Part shown: piece by piece, positions 16,109 through 24,999 of the stretch | Layout of the letters: every line of letters starts with the position of its first letter | Numbering within the stretch: the first letter of the stretch is position 1 | From: Paractinoplanes ovalisporus | Lineage (GTDB): Bacteria > Actinomycetota > Actinomycetes > Mycobacteriales > Micromonosporaceae | Length of the DNA stretch: 64,000 bases | Reading direction: 5' to 3' | NCBI RefSeq assembly: GCF_016834655.1 | Contig: NZ_JAENHP010000001.1 | Location: forward strand, 186,001-250,000 | The notes under the pieces: generated by a model | The model's input: only the letters and a program-made list of their open reading frames with translations | What the model was told of the DNA's origin: nothing | Databases searched by the model: none | Made by a program: the position numbers and the translations under genes

Positions 16109-17353
16109 CTTCTCGGCACCGGCCAGACGCAGGTGCACCGGGCCGCCCGCCGGGTCGGCGCCTCGCACCACGGTGAAGGGGATGCGGAACACCCGCCCGG
16201 GTGCGGCCGGCCACGCGACCCGCACCGAGCCGACCATGCGACCGTCCTGCACCGCGATGACGGTGGGCAACCGCTGATAGGCCGAGCTCCACGCCAGGAA
16301 GCGGCCCCGTGAAGGGCCGGCGCCACCCGGCGCGACCACCTGCGGCGCGACCCAGCTCAGTGGCGCATCGGCCACCACTGTCACGCCCGGCAACCGGGCG
16401 TCAGTCGACCCGGCGAGATGGTCCAGCACGGCCCGGGTCACGTGCCGGCCGTCGAGGGCGGCCACGTCGGCCGTGTCGACCGGGTGCAGCAGGTTCCCGG
16501 CCGCGAACACACCCGGGTGGCTGGTCCGGAGCGCGGCATCGACCCGGGGGCCCAGGGTTCCGGGGTCGATGGTCAGGCCGGCCAACCGCGCCAGCTCATG
16601 GTCGGGAATCCAGTCCCCGGTTGTGATCACGGTGTCGCAGGCGACGCGGCGACGGCGGCCCGTGGCCATGTCCTCGATGTCGACCCCGGTGACCCGTCCC
16701 TTGCCGTGGATCGCGACGACCCGGGTTCCCGTACGCACCGGCACCCGCAACGCCACCCGACCCGGCCCGTGGAACGCCGCGTACGCCTCCGGCCGGTCGT
16801 ACGAGCTGGTCATCAGCACCGTCCGGCAGCCCGCCTCCCGCAGTGTCAGCACCGCCGACCAGCTCACCAGCTCCGACCCGATCACGACCGCGCGCTTGCC
16901 GACCGGCTTGTGGTGCAGGTGCACCAGGTTCTGCAGCTGGCCGGTCGTATAGACGCCGTCGGGACGGTCGCCGGGGATCAGCCGCGCGGGACGGGGGCGT
17001 TCGCGAGCACCGGTGGCCAGCACCACCGCGTCGGCCGTGATCGTGCGGCGGCCGCGCGGCGACGTCACTTCGGCGGCCCGGTCGCCGGCCCATCCGGTGA
17101 CCATCGCCTCGGTCTCCAGCCGGGCACCGGCGGTCGCCGCGAGGCCGGTGAGGCGACGGGCGTACGCGGGCCCGGACAGGAACCGGTGCAGGTCGCGCAT
17201 CCCGTATCCGGGGTGGTCGCTGTGCCTCGGGATGCCACCCATCGCGCGTTCCCGGTCGAGCACGAGCACCTCGGCGTGGGGCGCCAGCGCGGCCGCCGCG
17301 GACAGCCCGGCCGGACCGCCGCCGATGACCAGAACCTGGACGTGCTCATTCAT
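16088..17353 (-). CDS. NAD(P)/FAD-dependent oxidoreductase
   Basis: A 421-residue flavoprotein. The N-terminal FAD-binding motif is IGGGPAGLSAA (about 8-18), followed by ERAMGGIPRHSDHPGYGMRD, the second FAD motif VLATGARERPRPARL and an NAD(P)-binding motif VVIGSELVSWSAV. The dinucleotide-binding part ends near DTADVAALDG, and a C-terminal domain of about 100 residues follows. Partners of this kind sit beside GlpA-like dehydrogenases and accept electrons from them. ATG 17353 shares its A with the stop of the upstream gene, so translation is coupled. It is the last gene of the operon. Confidence 0.88.
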   Translation of the reverse strand: MNEHVQVLVIGGGPAGLSAAAALAPHAEVLVLDRERAMGGIPRHSDHPGYGMRDLHRFLSGPAYARRLTGLAATAGARLETEAMVTGWAGDRAAEVTSPRGRRTITADAVVLATGARERPRPARLIPGDRPDGVYTTGQLQNLVHLHHKPVGKRAVVIGSELVSWSAVLTLREAGCRTVLMTSSYDRPEAYAAFHGPGRVALRVPVRTGTRVVAIHGKGRVTGVDIEDMATGRRRRVACDTVITTGDWIPDHELARLAGLTIDPGTLGPRVDAALRTSHPGVFAAGNLLHPVDTADVAALDGRHVTRAVLDHLAGSTDARLPGVTVVADAPLSWVAPQVVAPGGAGPSRGRFLAWSSAYQRLPTVIAVQDGRMVGSVRVAWPAAPGRVFRIPFTVVRGADPAGGPVHLRLAGAEKSSPGLR

Positions 17354-18735
17354 CAGGCGACACCGTTCTCGAGCAGGGCGCACACCTCGGCGCCGCAATA
17401 GAAGCCCTGGCAGCGGCCGTTCATGGCCCGGGTGCGGCGGCGCAGCCCGTCGACGTCGACCGGCGGGATCGGCGAGGCGAGCGCGTCCCGGATCTCGCCC
17501 CGGGTGACCCGCTCGCAGAAGCACACGATCTGCCCGTACGCGGGGTCGGCCTCGATGGCGGCCGCGTCCTGATAGGGCCGGGTGAACGCCTCCCCCAGGT
17601 TGGGCATGCGCGGCGGCGGAGGCAGGTCGGGCCGGGCCGACAGGTCCAGCACCTCTTTCAGCAGCTCGGCGACGTGTTCGGCGATCGCCATCCCGGCGGT
17701 CAGCCCGGTCGAACGGATCCCGCCCACGAGCAGATAGCGGCGGTGCACGTCGAGATCGATCAGGTAGTCGTTGCGGTCGATGGCGGCCCGCAACCCGGCG
17801 TAGGACGCGGTCACCTCCTCCTGGAGCAGGGCCGGCATCAACGCCTCACCCTTGGACCGCAGGAAGGCGAATCCCTCGGCCGAGGTGCCGGTGGCCGTCC
17901 GGTCACGCAGGTCCTCGGCGGTGGGCCCGAGCATCACGTTGCCATAGATGGTGGGGCTGACCAGCACCCCTTTGCCCACCTTGGACGGCACCGGCAGCAC
18001 GATCAGCGGCACCATGGGCCGGGCCAGCTTGTCGAACACCAGCAGCTCGCCGCGCCGGGGCGTGACGGTGAACCGGTCGTACCCGTAAAGCTTGTCGATG
18101 GTGTCGGCCCCAAGCCCGGCCGCATTCACCACCCACCGCGCACCGACCTCGGCGCCGTTCTCAAAAGACAACAGAGTCAAAGACCCGGTTTCCCGTACGG
18201 CGGAAAGCCTGTGCCCCCGCAGCAGCGTGACCCCGCGGGTGACCGCGTCGGTGGCCAGCGCGAGGTTGGTGGTCCACGTGCAGATGATCGACTCGCCGGG
18301 CACGGTGAGCCCGCCCAGGGCCCCCTCCCCCAGATCCGGCACCCGGCGGTAGACCTCGTCCGCCCCGACCAGCTCGCACTCGCGGTAACCGTTCTTCTCG
18401 GCCTTGGCCCGCAACCCCGGCAGCGCCGCCAGCTGTTCGTCGTCCCAGGCCACGAGCAGCGCTCCGGTGCGCTCGACCGGAATGCCGGTCGCGGCCGCGT
18501 AGTCGCCGAGCAACCGGTAGCCCCGGGCGACCAGCTCGGATTCGAGGGTCCCCGGGGTGGCGTCGAATCCGGTGTGCAGGATGGCGGTGTTGGCCTTGCT
18601 GGTGCCGTCGCCCACGTCGTCGCGGCCCTCGATGAGGACGGTGGACAGCGAGGTGCCGCCGAGCAGGCGGGCGATGGCAGCACCGACGATGCCGCCGCCG
18701 ATCACGGCGACGTCGTAGGTGGGGGGCGGGTTCAC
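17353..18735 (-). CDS. FAD-dependent glycerol-3-phosphate dehydrogenase-like protein with BFD-type [2Fe-2S] domain
   Basis: A 460-residue protein. The N-terminal DAO-type FAD-binding motif is VAVIGGGIVGAAIARLL; ILHTGFDATPGTLES, GLTVPGESI and GLRAAIDRNDYLI are typical of GlpA/L-2-hydroxyacid-type dehydrogenases. The C-terminus is a BFD-like domain with four cysteines in the order CFC, then CQGFYC and EVC, which suit a [2Fe-2S] cluster. The likely reaction is oxidation of a polyol phosphate made by the upstream FGGY kinase, passing electrons to the downstream flavoprotein. The GTG at 18735 overlaps the kinase stop by 4 bp and has AAGGAG upstream. Codons around 18190-18212 contain the dispersed TTTCCCGTACG motif, which encodes an odd stretch (RLSAVRETGS). 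Confidence 0.88.
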   Translation of the reverse strand: MNPPPTYDVAVIGGGIVGAAIARLLGGTSLSTVLIEGRDDVGDGTSKANTAILHTGFDATPGTLESELVARGYRLLGDYAAATGIPVERTGALLVAWDDEQLAALPGLRAKAEKNGYRECELVGADEVYRRVPDLGEGALGGLTVPGESIICTWTTNLALATDAVTRGVTLLRGHRLSAVRETGSLTLLSFENGAEVGARWVVNAAGLGADTIDKLYGYDRFTVTPRRGELLVFDKLARPMVPLIVLPVPSKVGKGVLVSPTIYGNVMLGPTAEDLRDRTATGTSAEGFAFLRSKGEALMPALLQEEVTASYAGLRAAIDRNDYLIDLDVHRRYLLVGGIRSTGLTAGMAIAEHVAELLKEVLDLSARPDLPPPPRMPNLGEAFTRPYQDAAAIEADPAYGQIVCFCERVTRGEIRDALASPIPPVDVDGLRRRTRAMNGRCQGFYCGAEVCALLENGVA

Positions 18736-20159
18736 ACGGACTCCTTGGTGAGGGTGGCCCGGGCGGCGGTGTGCCACCGTCCGAGGTGTTCGGCGGCCCG
18801 GTCAGCCGACCAGACCGGCTCGTAGGTGGCGGCGGGTGACCAGCCACCCACGACGTCGGCGATCGACACGGTGGGGTCGAGGGCCAGACGGGCGCACGCG
18901 GCGGCGCCGAGCGCGGTCGCGTGCGGGGAGGGGTAGACGTCGACCGGCAGCTGCGCGAGGTCGGCCTGGGCCTGCATCAGCACCCGGGAACGGGTAAGGC
19001 CGCCGTCGGCCCGCAGCCGGGTCAGCGGGGTGCCGAGGTCGTCCCCGGTCACCGTGATCAGGGCCGCGACCTGGGCCGCGATCCCGTCGAGGACGGCCCG
19101 CACGAGGTGGCCGCGGCCGGTGCTCAGCGTCATCCCGGTCAGGCTGGCCGCGGCCGACGCGTCCCACCAGGGTGCGGCCAGGCCGGCCAGCGCGGGCACG
19201 CACAGCACCCCGCCCGGGTCGGCGGCGGCCACGGTGTCGAGCTGGTCGGCGCCGGTGATCAGGCCGAGGTCGCACAGCCAGCGCACGGCCGAGGCCGCTG
19301 TGTAGACCTGACCGTCCACGCAGTAGCGGGTCTCGCCGCGCAGCCGCCACGCGACCGAGGTGGCCAGCCCGGTCTTCGAGCGGGCGGCGACATCCCCGAG
19401 CTGGGCGAGGAGAAAAGCCCCGGTCCCGTACGTGCATTTGGCCGTCCCGGCATCGAGGCAGTTCTCGGCGAGCAGGGCGGCCTGCTGGTCGACGATCAGC
19501 CCGGTGACCGGCAGTTCCCCGCTGAACGCGGTGGTCGTCCCGACGACCGCGTCGCTGGCGACGATCTCGGGCAGTTCCTCCCCGCCCAGCCCGAACAGGT
19601 CGAGCAGTTCGGCGTTCCAGCTGACCGCGTCGAGGTCGAGCAGCAGGGACCGGCTCGCGGTGGACGCGTCGGTGACGAACGCGCCGCAGAGCTGGTGGAC
19701 GAGCCAGGTGTCGGTCGTGGTGACGACGCCCCCGGTGGTGCGGTGGTCGCGCAGCCAGCGCATCTTCGGGGCCGAGAAGTACGGGTCGAGGACGAGCCCG
19801 GTCAGCTCGGCAACGCGGGCGGACGACCCGGACCGGGCCGCGGTGACGGATTCCGCCCGGCGGTCCTGCCAGACGATCGCCGGCCCGAGCGGTTCCCCGG
19901 TCCGGCGGTCCCAAGCCAGCACGGTCTCGCCCTGGTTGGCCAGGGCGACCCCGGCCAGCGGCACCCCAGCCTCGGCGGCGGCCCGGCGACCGGCGGTGAG
20001 CACCGAGCCGAGCAGTTCCCGGGGGTCCTGCTCGACCCCGCCGCCGTCGAGGTATTCCGGGTGCAGCGGTTCCTCGGCCGTCGCCAGCACACGGCCGGTC
20101 TCGTCGGTGACGACGGCCTTGGTCCCGGACGTGCCCTGGTCGATAGCGAGGATGTGCAT
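18732..20159 (-). CDS. FGGY-family carbohydrate kinase (glycerol kinase-like)
   Basis: A 475-residue kinase with the FGGY N-terminal phosphate loop AIDQGTSGTKAVV, GGGVEQDP, the sugar-contacting ANQGETVLAWDR and IVWQDRR, and the C-terminal lobe with YGTGAFLL and LRADGGLTRS. Glycerol kinases usually read DQGTTSSR at the first motif, so the substrate may be glycerol or another polyol. ATG 20159 lies 2 bp after the permease stop. It is the second gene of a four-gene operon under the divergent GntR regulator. A much longer frame reaching into the permease gene is not the real start. Confidence 0.88.
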   Translation of the reverse strand: MHILAIDQGTSGTKAVVTDETGRVLATAEEPLHPEYLDGGGVEQDPRELLGSVLTAGRRAAAEAGVPLAGVALANQGETVLAWDRRTGEPLGPAIVWQDRRAESVTAARSGSSARVAELTGLVLDPYFSAPKMRWLRDHRTTGGVVTTTDTWLVHQLCGAFVTDASTASRSLLLDLDAVSWNAELLDLFGLGGEELPEIVASDAVVGTTTAFSGELPVTGLIVDQQAALLAENCLDAGTAKCTYGTGAFLLAQLGDVAARSKTGLATSVAWRLRGETRYCVDGQVYTAASAVRWLCDLGLITGADQLDTVAAADPGGVLCVPALAGLAAPWWDASAAASLTGMTLSTGRGHLVRAVLDGIAAQVAALITVTGDDLGTPLTRLRADGGLTRSRVLMQAQADLAQLPVDVYPSPHATALGAAACARLALDPTVSIADVVGGWSPAATYEPVWSADRAAEHLGRWHTAARATLTKESV

Positions 20160-20161
20160 TC

Positions 20162-21691
20162 CTAGGCCTGCGCCTTCTGGTTGGTGGGGGCCGAAGAGTC
20201 GGTGGGGGTCGGAGACTTGTGGTCGAGCTCGGCGTCGATCGAGTGCATGTCGGGCATGTCCAGGGCGGAACGGCCGCGGGTGGCGAGCAACCCGACCAGA
20301 TAGACCGCGCCGATCACGAGCAGGGCCAGCACGTAGAGCCAGGCGTCCCGGAAGCTGGTGTCGCGGAACAGGGCCAGCTCGAAGACGAGCCAGATCACGG
20401 CCACGACCAGGGTCGGGGCCTCCCACTTGCCGAGCTCGAACTTGCCGTTCGCGGGCAGCGATCTGCGCTTGGCGAGATAGAGCGCGACCGTGGCCGCGTA
20501 GATGACGGCCGGCAGCAGGGTCGCGGCGCCGAACAGGGTGAACAGCGCGTCCTCGCTGAACAGGGAGAACAGGCCCAGGATGACCTCGGCCAGGACCACG
20601 TACATGATGGTCGCCTTGAGCGGGGTGCCGTAGCGGGGCGAGACCTGCTTGAGCTGCTTCCAGCCGGGGAACCGCTCGTCGCGGGACATGGCCCAGGTCA
20701 GGCGGGTGCCGGTCAGCATGATGACCAGGCCGCAGGCGAAGATGGCCAGCACCACCAGCAGGAGCAGCAGGGTGCTGACGACCGAGCCCAGGGTGTTCTC
20801 GATGACGTCGGCGATCGGGGTGCCCGACTCGGCCAGGGCGATCGGATCGCCGGCGGCCAGGGTGACCGCGATGAGGAAGAGGAAGCCGAGCACGCCCGAG
20901 GCGAGGACCGCCTGCCACATGGCGCGCGGCACGACACGTTCGGGGTCGTTGGTCTCCTCGGCCAGGTTGGCCGCCGACTCGAAGCCGACGATGGTGAACG
21001 CGCCGAGCAGGAAGCCCAGCATCCAGGGGCCGGCGCTGGTCCAGTCGCCGAAGCTCCAGTAGCCCTCGGCCGGGATCGCGCCCCGGCTCCACAGGTTGCC
21101 GAAGTCCATCTGGCTGCGGAACGCGGCCACGACCAGCAGCAGCACGGTCAGCAGCACCATGCCGACCAGCTCGGCGGTGACGGCGGTGTTGTTGACCTTC
21201 TCGGTCCAGCGCTGCGAGATGCCGATCAACAGCGCCTGGCCGATCAGGATGACGGCGGTGATGGCCCAGGTGATGCCGGTGGTGGCCTCGTAGCTGAGCA
21301 GCACCGGCAGGACGGTGGAGGCGACCGTGTAGTCGACGGCGACCACCACGACGGCCAGGAACATGAACGAGATCCACCCGATGATCCAGCCCAGCACCGG
21401 GTTGGCCAGGCGGGAGGTCCACTGGTAGGCGTACCCGGTGACCGGGATGCGCGACGCCAGGGAGCCGATCACGAAGGCCACGGCCAGCTGACCGACCACC
21501 GCGATGGGCCACGTCCAGATGCCCAGCGGGCCGGACGAGTTGAGCACGGAGCCGTAGGTGGTGAAGATGCCGGTCGCGATCGACACGAACGCGAACGCCA
21601 CCGCGAACGACGCGAACTTGCTGGTCCGCCGCTCGAACGACGGCTGATAGCCGAACTTCGCCAGCTCGTCGCGGTCAGAACTCCCGGTCAT
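20162..21691 (-). CDS. APC-superfamily permease
   Basis: A 509-residue integral membrane protein with about 12 hydrophobic segments. The N-terminus (DRDELAKFGYQPSFERR) followed by FVSIATGIFTTYG, and a motif like VGFESAANLAEETNDPERVVPRA, are typical of APC amino acid/polyamine/choline transporters (AAT or EAT type). Its place at the head of a kinase/dehydrogenase operon suggests it imports the substrate, which is unusual since APC carriers mainly move amines and amino acids. ATG 21691 has GGGAGG upstream. The leader contains a HutC-type operator. Confidence 0.88.
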   Translation of the reverse strand: MTGSSDRDELAKFGYQPSFERRTSKFASFAVAFAFVSIATGIFTTYGSVLNSSGPLGIWTWPIAVVGQLAVAFVIGSLASRIPVTGYAYQWTSRLANPVLGWIIGWISFMFLAVVVVAVDYTVASTVLPVLLSYEATTGITWAITAVILIGQALLIGISQRWTEKVNNTAVTAELVGMVLLTVLLLVVAAFRSQMDFGNLWSRGAIPAEGYWSFGDWTSAGPWMLGFLLGAFTIVGFESAANLAEETNDPERVVPRAMWQAVLASGVLGFLFLIAVTLAAGDPIALAESGTPIADVIENTLGSVVSTLLLLLVVLAIFACGLVIMLTGTRLTWAMSRDERFPGWKQLKQVSPRYGTPLKATIMYVVLAEVILGLFSLFSEDALFTLFGAATLLPAVIYAATVALYLAKRRSLPANGKFELGKWEAPTLVVAVIWLVFELALFRDTSFRDAWLYVLALLVIGAVYLVGLLATRGRSALDMPDMHSIDAELDHKSPTPTDSSAPTNQKAQA

Positions 21692-21713
21692 GCGCGCCTC
21701 CCCTCTTATCTGC

Positions 21714-21727
21714 ATGGTATAGACCAT
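21714..21727. promoter_or_regulatory. HutC-type GntR operator
   Basis: ATGGTATAGACCAT has perfect ATGGT/ACCAT arms and fits the HutC-subfamily consensus GT-N-TA-N-AC exactly (GT-A-TA-G-AC). It lies 22 bp before the permease start and 47 bp before the GntR start, ideally placed to repress both. Confidence 0.75.
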
Positions 21728-21774
21728 GTGGTCGAGGCCACACGGTATCGTCCGTACGAGGTAGCCTGTCAACG

Positions 21775-22521
21775 GTGGCGACTGAAATTTCCCGTGGCGC
21801 AACATCCCCGAGATACGTGGCGATCGCCGGTGAGCTGCGTGACCGCATCACGGGTGAGAAGCTGGCGCCGCACACGCTGATGCCGTCCGAGCGCGAGCTG
21901 AGCGAGACGTACGGGGTCAGTCGCATGACCGCCCGGCACGCGTTGTCCCTGCTCGAGAGCGAGGGATACGTCTATCGCAAGCCCCCGCGGGGCACGTTCG
22001 TGGCCGAGCCGCGGGTGCCGTTCCACATCGGCAGCTTCTCCGACGAGATCATCCGGGCCGGTCGCCGCCCGGCCGCGCAGCTGCTCTGGGCCGAACTCCG
22101 CGATCCCACCACCTCGGCCAAGGCCGCGTTCGACCTGGCCGAGGGCGAGAAGGTGCACGCGCTGCACCGGCTGCGGTTCGCCGACGACGAGCCGATCGCC
22201 CTGGAGACCACGTACTTCCCGGTCGCCCTCACGCCCGGGCTGCTCGACCAGCCGCTGACCGGGTCGCTCTGGGAGCTGCTGCGCCTGCGATACCGGATCG
22301 TGCCGGTCAGCGCGAACGCGACCATCCAGTCGATCGTCATCGACGACGCGTCCTGCGCGCGCCTGCGGGTGCGCAGCGCCTCGGCCGGCATCCTGCTGAC
22401 CCGCTACACGTACGACGATGCGGGGCGCTGCATCGAGTTCGCGCGCGACGTCTACCGCGCCGACCGTGCCTCGTTCGAGGTAGAGGCCCGCATCCCGGTC
22501 CCGGTCGAGGGCGAGCCGTAG
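21775..22521 (+). CDS. GntR-family repressor, HutC subfamily
   Basis: A 248-residue protein. The winged helix is at residues about 12-78 (YVAIAGELRDRI, LMPSERELSETYGVSRMTARHALSLLESEGYVYR, GTFVAEPRV). The C-terminal UTRA ligand-binding domain follows (ALHRLRFADDEPIALETTYFP, LLRLRYRIVPVSANATIQ). UTRA domains bind small metabolites such as sugar phosphates or histidine-pathway intermediates. The start is a GTG close to the predicted promoter, possibly leaderless. It most likely represses the divergent permease-kinase-dehydrogenase operon and senses its substrate or phosphorylated product. Confidence 0.9.
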   Translation: MATEISRGATSPRYVAIAGELRDRITGEKLAPHTLMPSERELSETYGVSRMTARHALSLLESEGYVYRKPPRGTFVAEPRVPFHIGSFSDEIIRAGRRPAAQLLWAELRDPTTSAKAAFDLAEGEKVHALHRLRFADDEPIALETTYFPVALTPGLLDQPLTGSLWELLRLRYRIVPVSANATIQSIVIDDASCARLRVRSASAGILLTRYTYDDAGRCIEFARDVYRADRASFEVEARIPVPVEGEP

Positions 22522-22533
22522 CACATTCGGGGC

Positions 22534-24036
22534 ATGAGGCTGAGCCGCCGCACGTTCGTCCTGGGCAGTCTCGGCGCCGTCGTCGCGCCCAGGCCCGCCC
22601 CCGCCTACCCGTTCACGCTCGGTGTCGCCTCGGGTGAGCCGGCCCCCGACAGCGTGGTGCTGTGGACCCGGCTCGCCCCGAAGCCGCTCGACGAGGACGG
22701 CCAGGGCGGCATGTCACGCGCCGATGTCACCGTCGACTGGCAGGTCAGCACGTCAGAATCGTTCGCCAGGCCCATCGCGTACGGGAATGTGGTCGCTCGT
22801 CAGGCCGACGCGCACTCGGTGCACGTCGTCGCGGGTGGGCTGGCCCCCGGCGCCGAATACTTCTACCGGTTCCGCACGCAGGGTCACACCTCCCCGGTCG
22901 GCCGCACCCGCACCGCGCCCGCCTTCACGTCCTTCGGGCCCGACCTGAGCATGCTGTTCGCCTCGTGCGCGAACTTCGAGCACGGCTTCTTCACGGCCTA
23001 TCGGCGGATGGCCGAGGAGAACCCGGGACTCATCCTGCACCTGGGCGACTACATCTATGAGGGCGCGCCCAGCCCCGACCGGCCGCGGCAGCATCTGGGA
23101 CCCGAGGTCCTGACGCTGGCCGACTACCGGCGCCGTTACGGGCAGTACAAGCTGGAGGCCGAGCTGCAGGCCGCCCACGCCGTCGCGCCCTGGCTGGTCG
23201 TGCCGGACGACCACGACGTCGAGAACGACTACGCCGGCACGCACCGGCTCGACAACGTTCCCCCGCTGAGCCCGGCCCAGTGGACCGCCCGGCACGCCGC
23301 CGCCTACCGCGCCTACTACGAGCACCTGCCGCTGCGGCCGAGCGCGGCGCCGACCGGCACCAGCCTGCCGATCTACCGGCGGATCCGGTGGGGGCGGCTG
23401 GCCACGTTCCACATGCTCGACACCCGGCAGTTCCGCGACCCGCAGGTGTGCGGCGGCGTCTGGAAGGCCTGCCCCGGCGCCGACCGGCCCGGGCGCAGCA
23501 TCACCGGCTCGGCGCAGGAGAAGTGGCTGCTCGACGGGCTGGCGAAGCACGAGGGCACCTGGGACGTGATCGGCCAGCAGGTGTTCTTCGCCCAGCGGCA
23601 GGACAAACGCGGCGCGGGCGCCATGGACTACTGGGACGGCTATACCGCCTCGCGGGAACGGCTGCAGAAGGGCTGGGCCGACCGGAAGGTGCGCAACCCG
23701 GTGGTGCTGACCGGCGACATCCATTCGGCGTGGGCCAACGACCTGAAGGCCGACTACGACAACCCGCGGTCGCGCACGATCGGCACCGAACTGGTCTGCA
23801 CGTCGATCACGTCACGGGCCGACGGCACGGCGACGACCGCGATCCCCAACGGTGCCACGAACCCGCATCTGAAGTTCTATTCCGACCGGCGGGGTTACGT
23901 CCGTACGACCATCGGCCGCGACCGGATCCGCGCCGACTTCCGTGGCCTCGACGCCGTCACGCGGCGCGATGTCCCGATCCGTACGATCCGGTCGTTCGTC
24001 ATCCCCGACGGACGGCCGGGGTTGCAGGCGCCTTAG
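22534..24036 (+). CDS. phoD: Secreted PhoD-type alkaline phosphatase/phosphodiesterase
   Basis: A 500-residue protein with a Tat signal peptide (SRRTFVLGSLGAVVAP, cut near PAPA). The PhoD N-terminal domain (PFTLGVASGEPAPDSVVLWTRL) is followed by the metallophosphatase domain: LFASCANFEHGFF, LHLGDYIYEG, VPDDHDVENDY, and VVLTGDIHSAW with metal-ligand Asp and His. PhoD enzymes use iron and calcium to release phosphate from mono- and diesters outside the cell. The ATG lies 12 bp after the GntR stop, but functional linkage with GntR is not obvious. The 3' end overlaps the convergent HTH regulator by 38 bp. I saw no clear PHO box, though I could not scan for one. Confidence 0.92.
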   Translation: MRLSRRTFVLGSLGAVVAPRPAPAYPFTLGVASGEPAPDSVVLWTRLAPKPLDEDGQGGMSRADVTVDWQVSTSESFARPIAYGNVVARQADAHSVHVVAGGLAPGAEYFYRFRTQGHTSPVGRTRTAPAFTSFGPDLSMLFASCANFEHGFFTAYRRMAEENPGLILHLGDYIYEGAPSPDRPRQHLGPEVLTLADYRRRYGQYKLEAELQAAHAVAPWLVVPDDHDVENDYAGTHRLDNVPPLSPAQWTARHAAAYRAYYEHLPLRPSAAPTGTSLPIYRRIRWGRLATFHMLDTRQFRDPQVCGGVWKACPGADRPGRSITGSAQEKWLLDGLAKHEGTWDVIGQQVFFAQRQDKRGAGAMDYWDGYTASRERLQKGWADRKVRNPVVLTGDIHSAWANDLKADYDNPRSRTIGTELVCTSITSRADGTATTAIPNGATNPHLKFYSDRRGYVRTTIGRDRIRADFRGLDAVTRRDVPIRTIRSFVIPDGRPGLQAP

Positions 24037-24898
24037 TCTCGCCCACCAGCTGGGCCAGCAGGGCGAGGGCCTCGGCCGACGGGGAACCGGCCGGAGCCGT
24101 GTACGTGACCAGGCGCTGGCCGATCGTGTCGGAGGTGCTCAGGGCCTGCTCGGTGACCGTGATCCGGCCGACCAGCGGGTGGCGCATCTCGTGACTCGAC
24201 GACGCGCAGGCCGTCACGCGGTGGTCGGCCCACATCGCGGCGAACTCCGAGCTGGCCACGGCCAGGGAACCGACCAGCTCGGCCAGGGCGGGGTCGTCCG
24301 GATATCGGCCCGCGAACAGGCGCAGGCAGCCGACGTCGGCGCGGGCCTTCGTCTCCCAGTCGGCGAACAGCGCCCGCACCTCGGGGTCGAGGAAGACCAG
24401 CTTGGCGATGTTGGGGCGGGTGGCCGGGGTGGCCGGCGCCTCGGCGGGCAGGTGACCGGCGAACAGCGCGTGGCCGAGCGGGTTCCAGGCCAGCACGTCC
24501 TTGCGGGCGCCGACGATGATCGCGGGCACCGTGCCCAGCGCGTTCAGCAGCTCGAGCAGGCCCGGTTCGGGCTTCTCGACCGCGGGCCGCCGGATGCGCC
24601 GGGGGCCGGTGCCGTCGGCGCCGAGCGCGTGCAGGTGCAGACGGCTGGTCTCGTCGAGCCGCAGGGCCGCGGCCAGGGCGTCGAGCACCTGCGGGGAGGC
24701 GTTGCGGGACTGCCCCTGTTCGAGACGGGTGTAGTACGACGAACTGACCCCGGCCAGCATCGCCAGCTCCTCGCGACGCAGGCCGTCGACGCGACGCCGG
24801 TCCCCGTAGAGGCTCAGACCGGCCTTCTCGGGGGTGACCCGGGCGCGGTGCCACTGCAGGAACTCGCCGAGCGTGCCGGCGATCTTCGGCGTCGTCAT
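23999..24898 (-). CDS. XRE-type HTH regulator with MmyB-like ligand-binding domain
   Basis: A 299-residue protein. The N-terminal Xre-type HTH reads LGEFLQWHRARVTPEKAGL, RRREELAMLAGVS-like LRREELAMLAGVSSSYYTRLEQGQ, then VLDALAAALRLD. The C-terminal MmyB-type PAS-like domain has LLELLNALGTVPAIIVGARKDVLAWNPLG and FADWETKARADVGCLRLFAGRYPDD. Proteins of this family typically control a divergent dehydrogenase or reductase gene, here the aldo-keto reductase at 25000. ATG 24898 is used; longer frames read into the neighbour's promoter. Confidence 0.9.
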   Translation of the reverse strand: MTTPKIAGTLGEFLQWHRARVTPEKAGLSLYGDRRRVDGLRREELAMLAGVSSSYYTRLEQGQSRNASPQVLDALAAALRLDETSRLHLHALGADGTGPRRIRRPAVEKPEPGLLELLNALGTVPAIIVGARKDVLAWNPLGHALFAGHLPAEAPATPATRPNIAKLVFLDPEVRALFADWETKARADVGCLRLFAGRYPDDPALAELVGSLAVASSEFAAMWADHRVTACASSSHEMRHPLVGRITVTEQALSTSDTIGQRLVTYTAPAGSPSAEALALLAQLVGETKAPATPAVRRG

Positions 24899-24935
24899 GG
24901 GCCAAGTATGCGTCGCGGCCGGGCCGGTTTCCTGA

Positions 24936-24946
24936 CCCTGCCAGGG
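24936..24946. promoter_or_regulatory. Short palindrome between HTH regulator and aldo-keto reductase
   Basis: CCCTG-C-CAGGG is a perfect 11-bp palindrome in the 101-bp divergent region, a plausible regulator site near the AKR promoter. Confidence 0.4.
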
Positions 24947-24999
24947 GTACCAAACACCGGGTCTGGGCGGCCGCCGGTCCCGGCCGCAGGGTGGGACGC

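Noticed and set aside
18732..21512. A 926-residue version of the FGGY kinase
   Set aside because: The upstream extension is the permease gene read in the wrong frame; the kinase domain starts at 20159, 2 bp after the permease stop.
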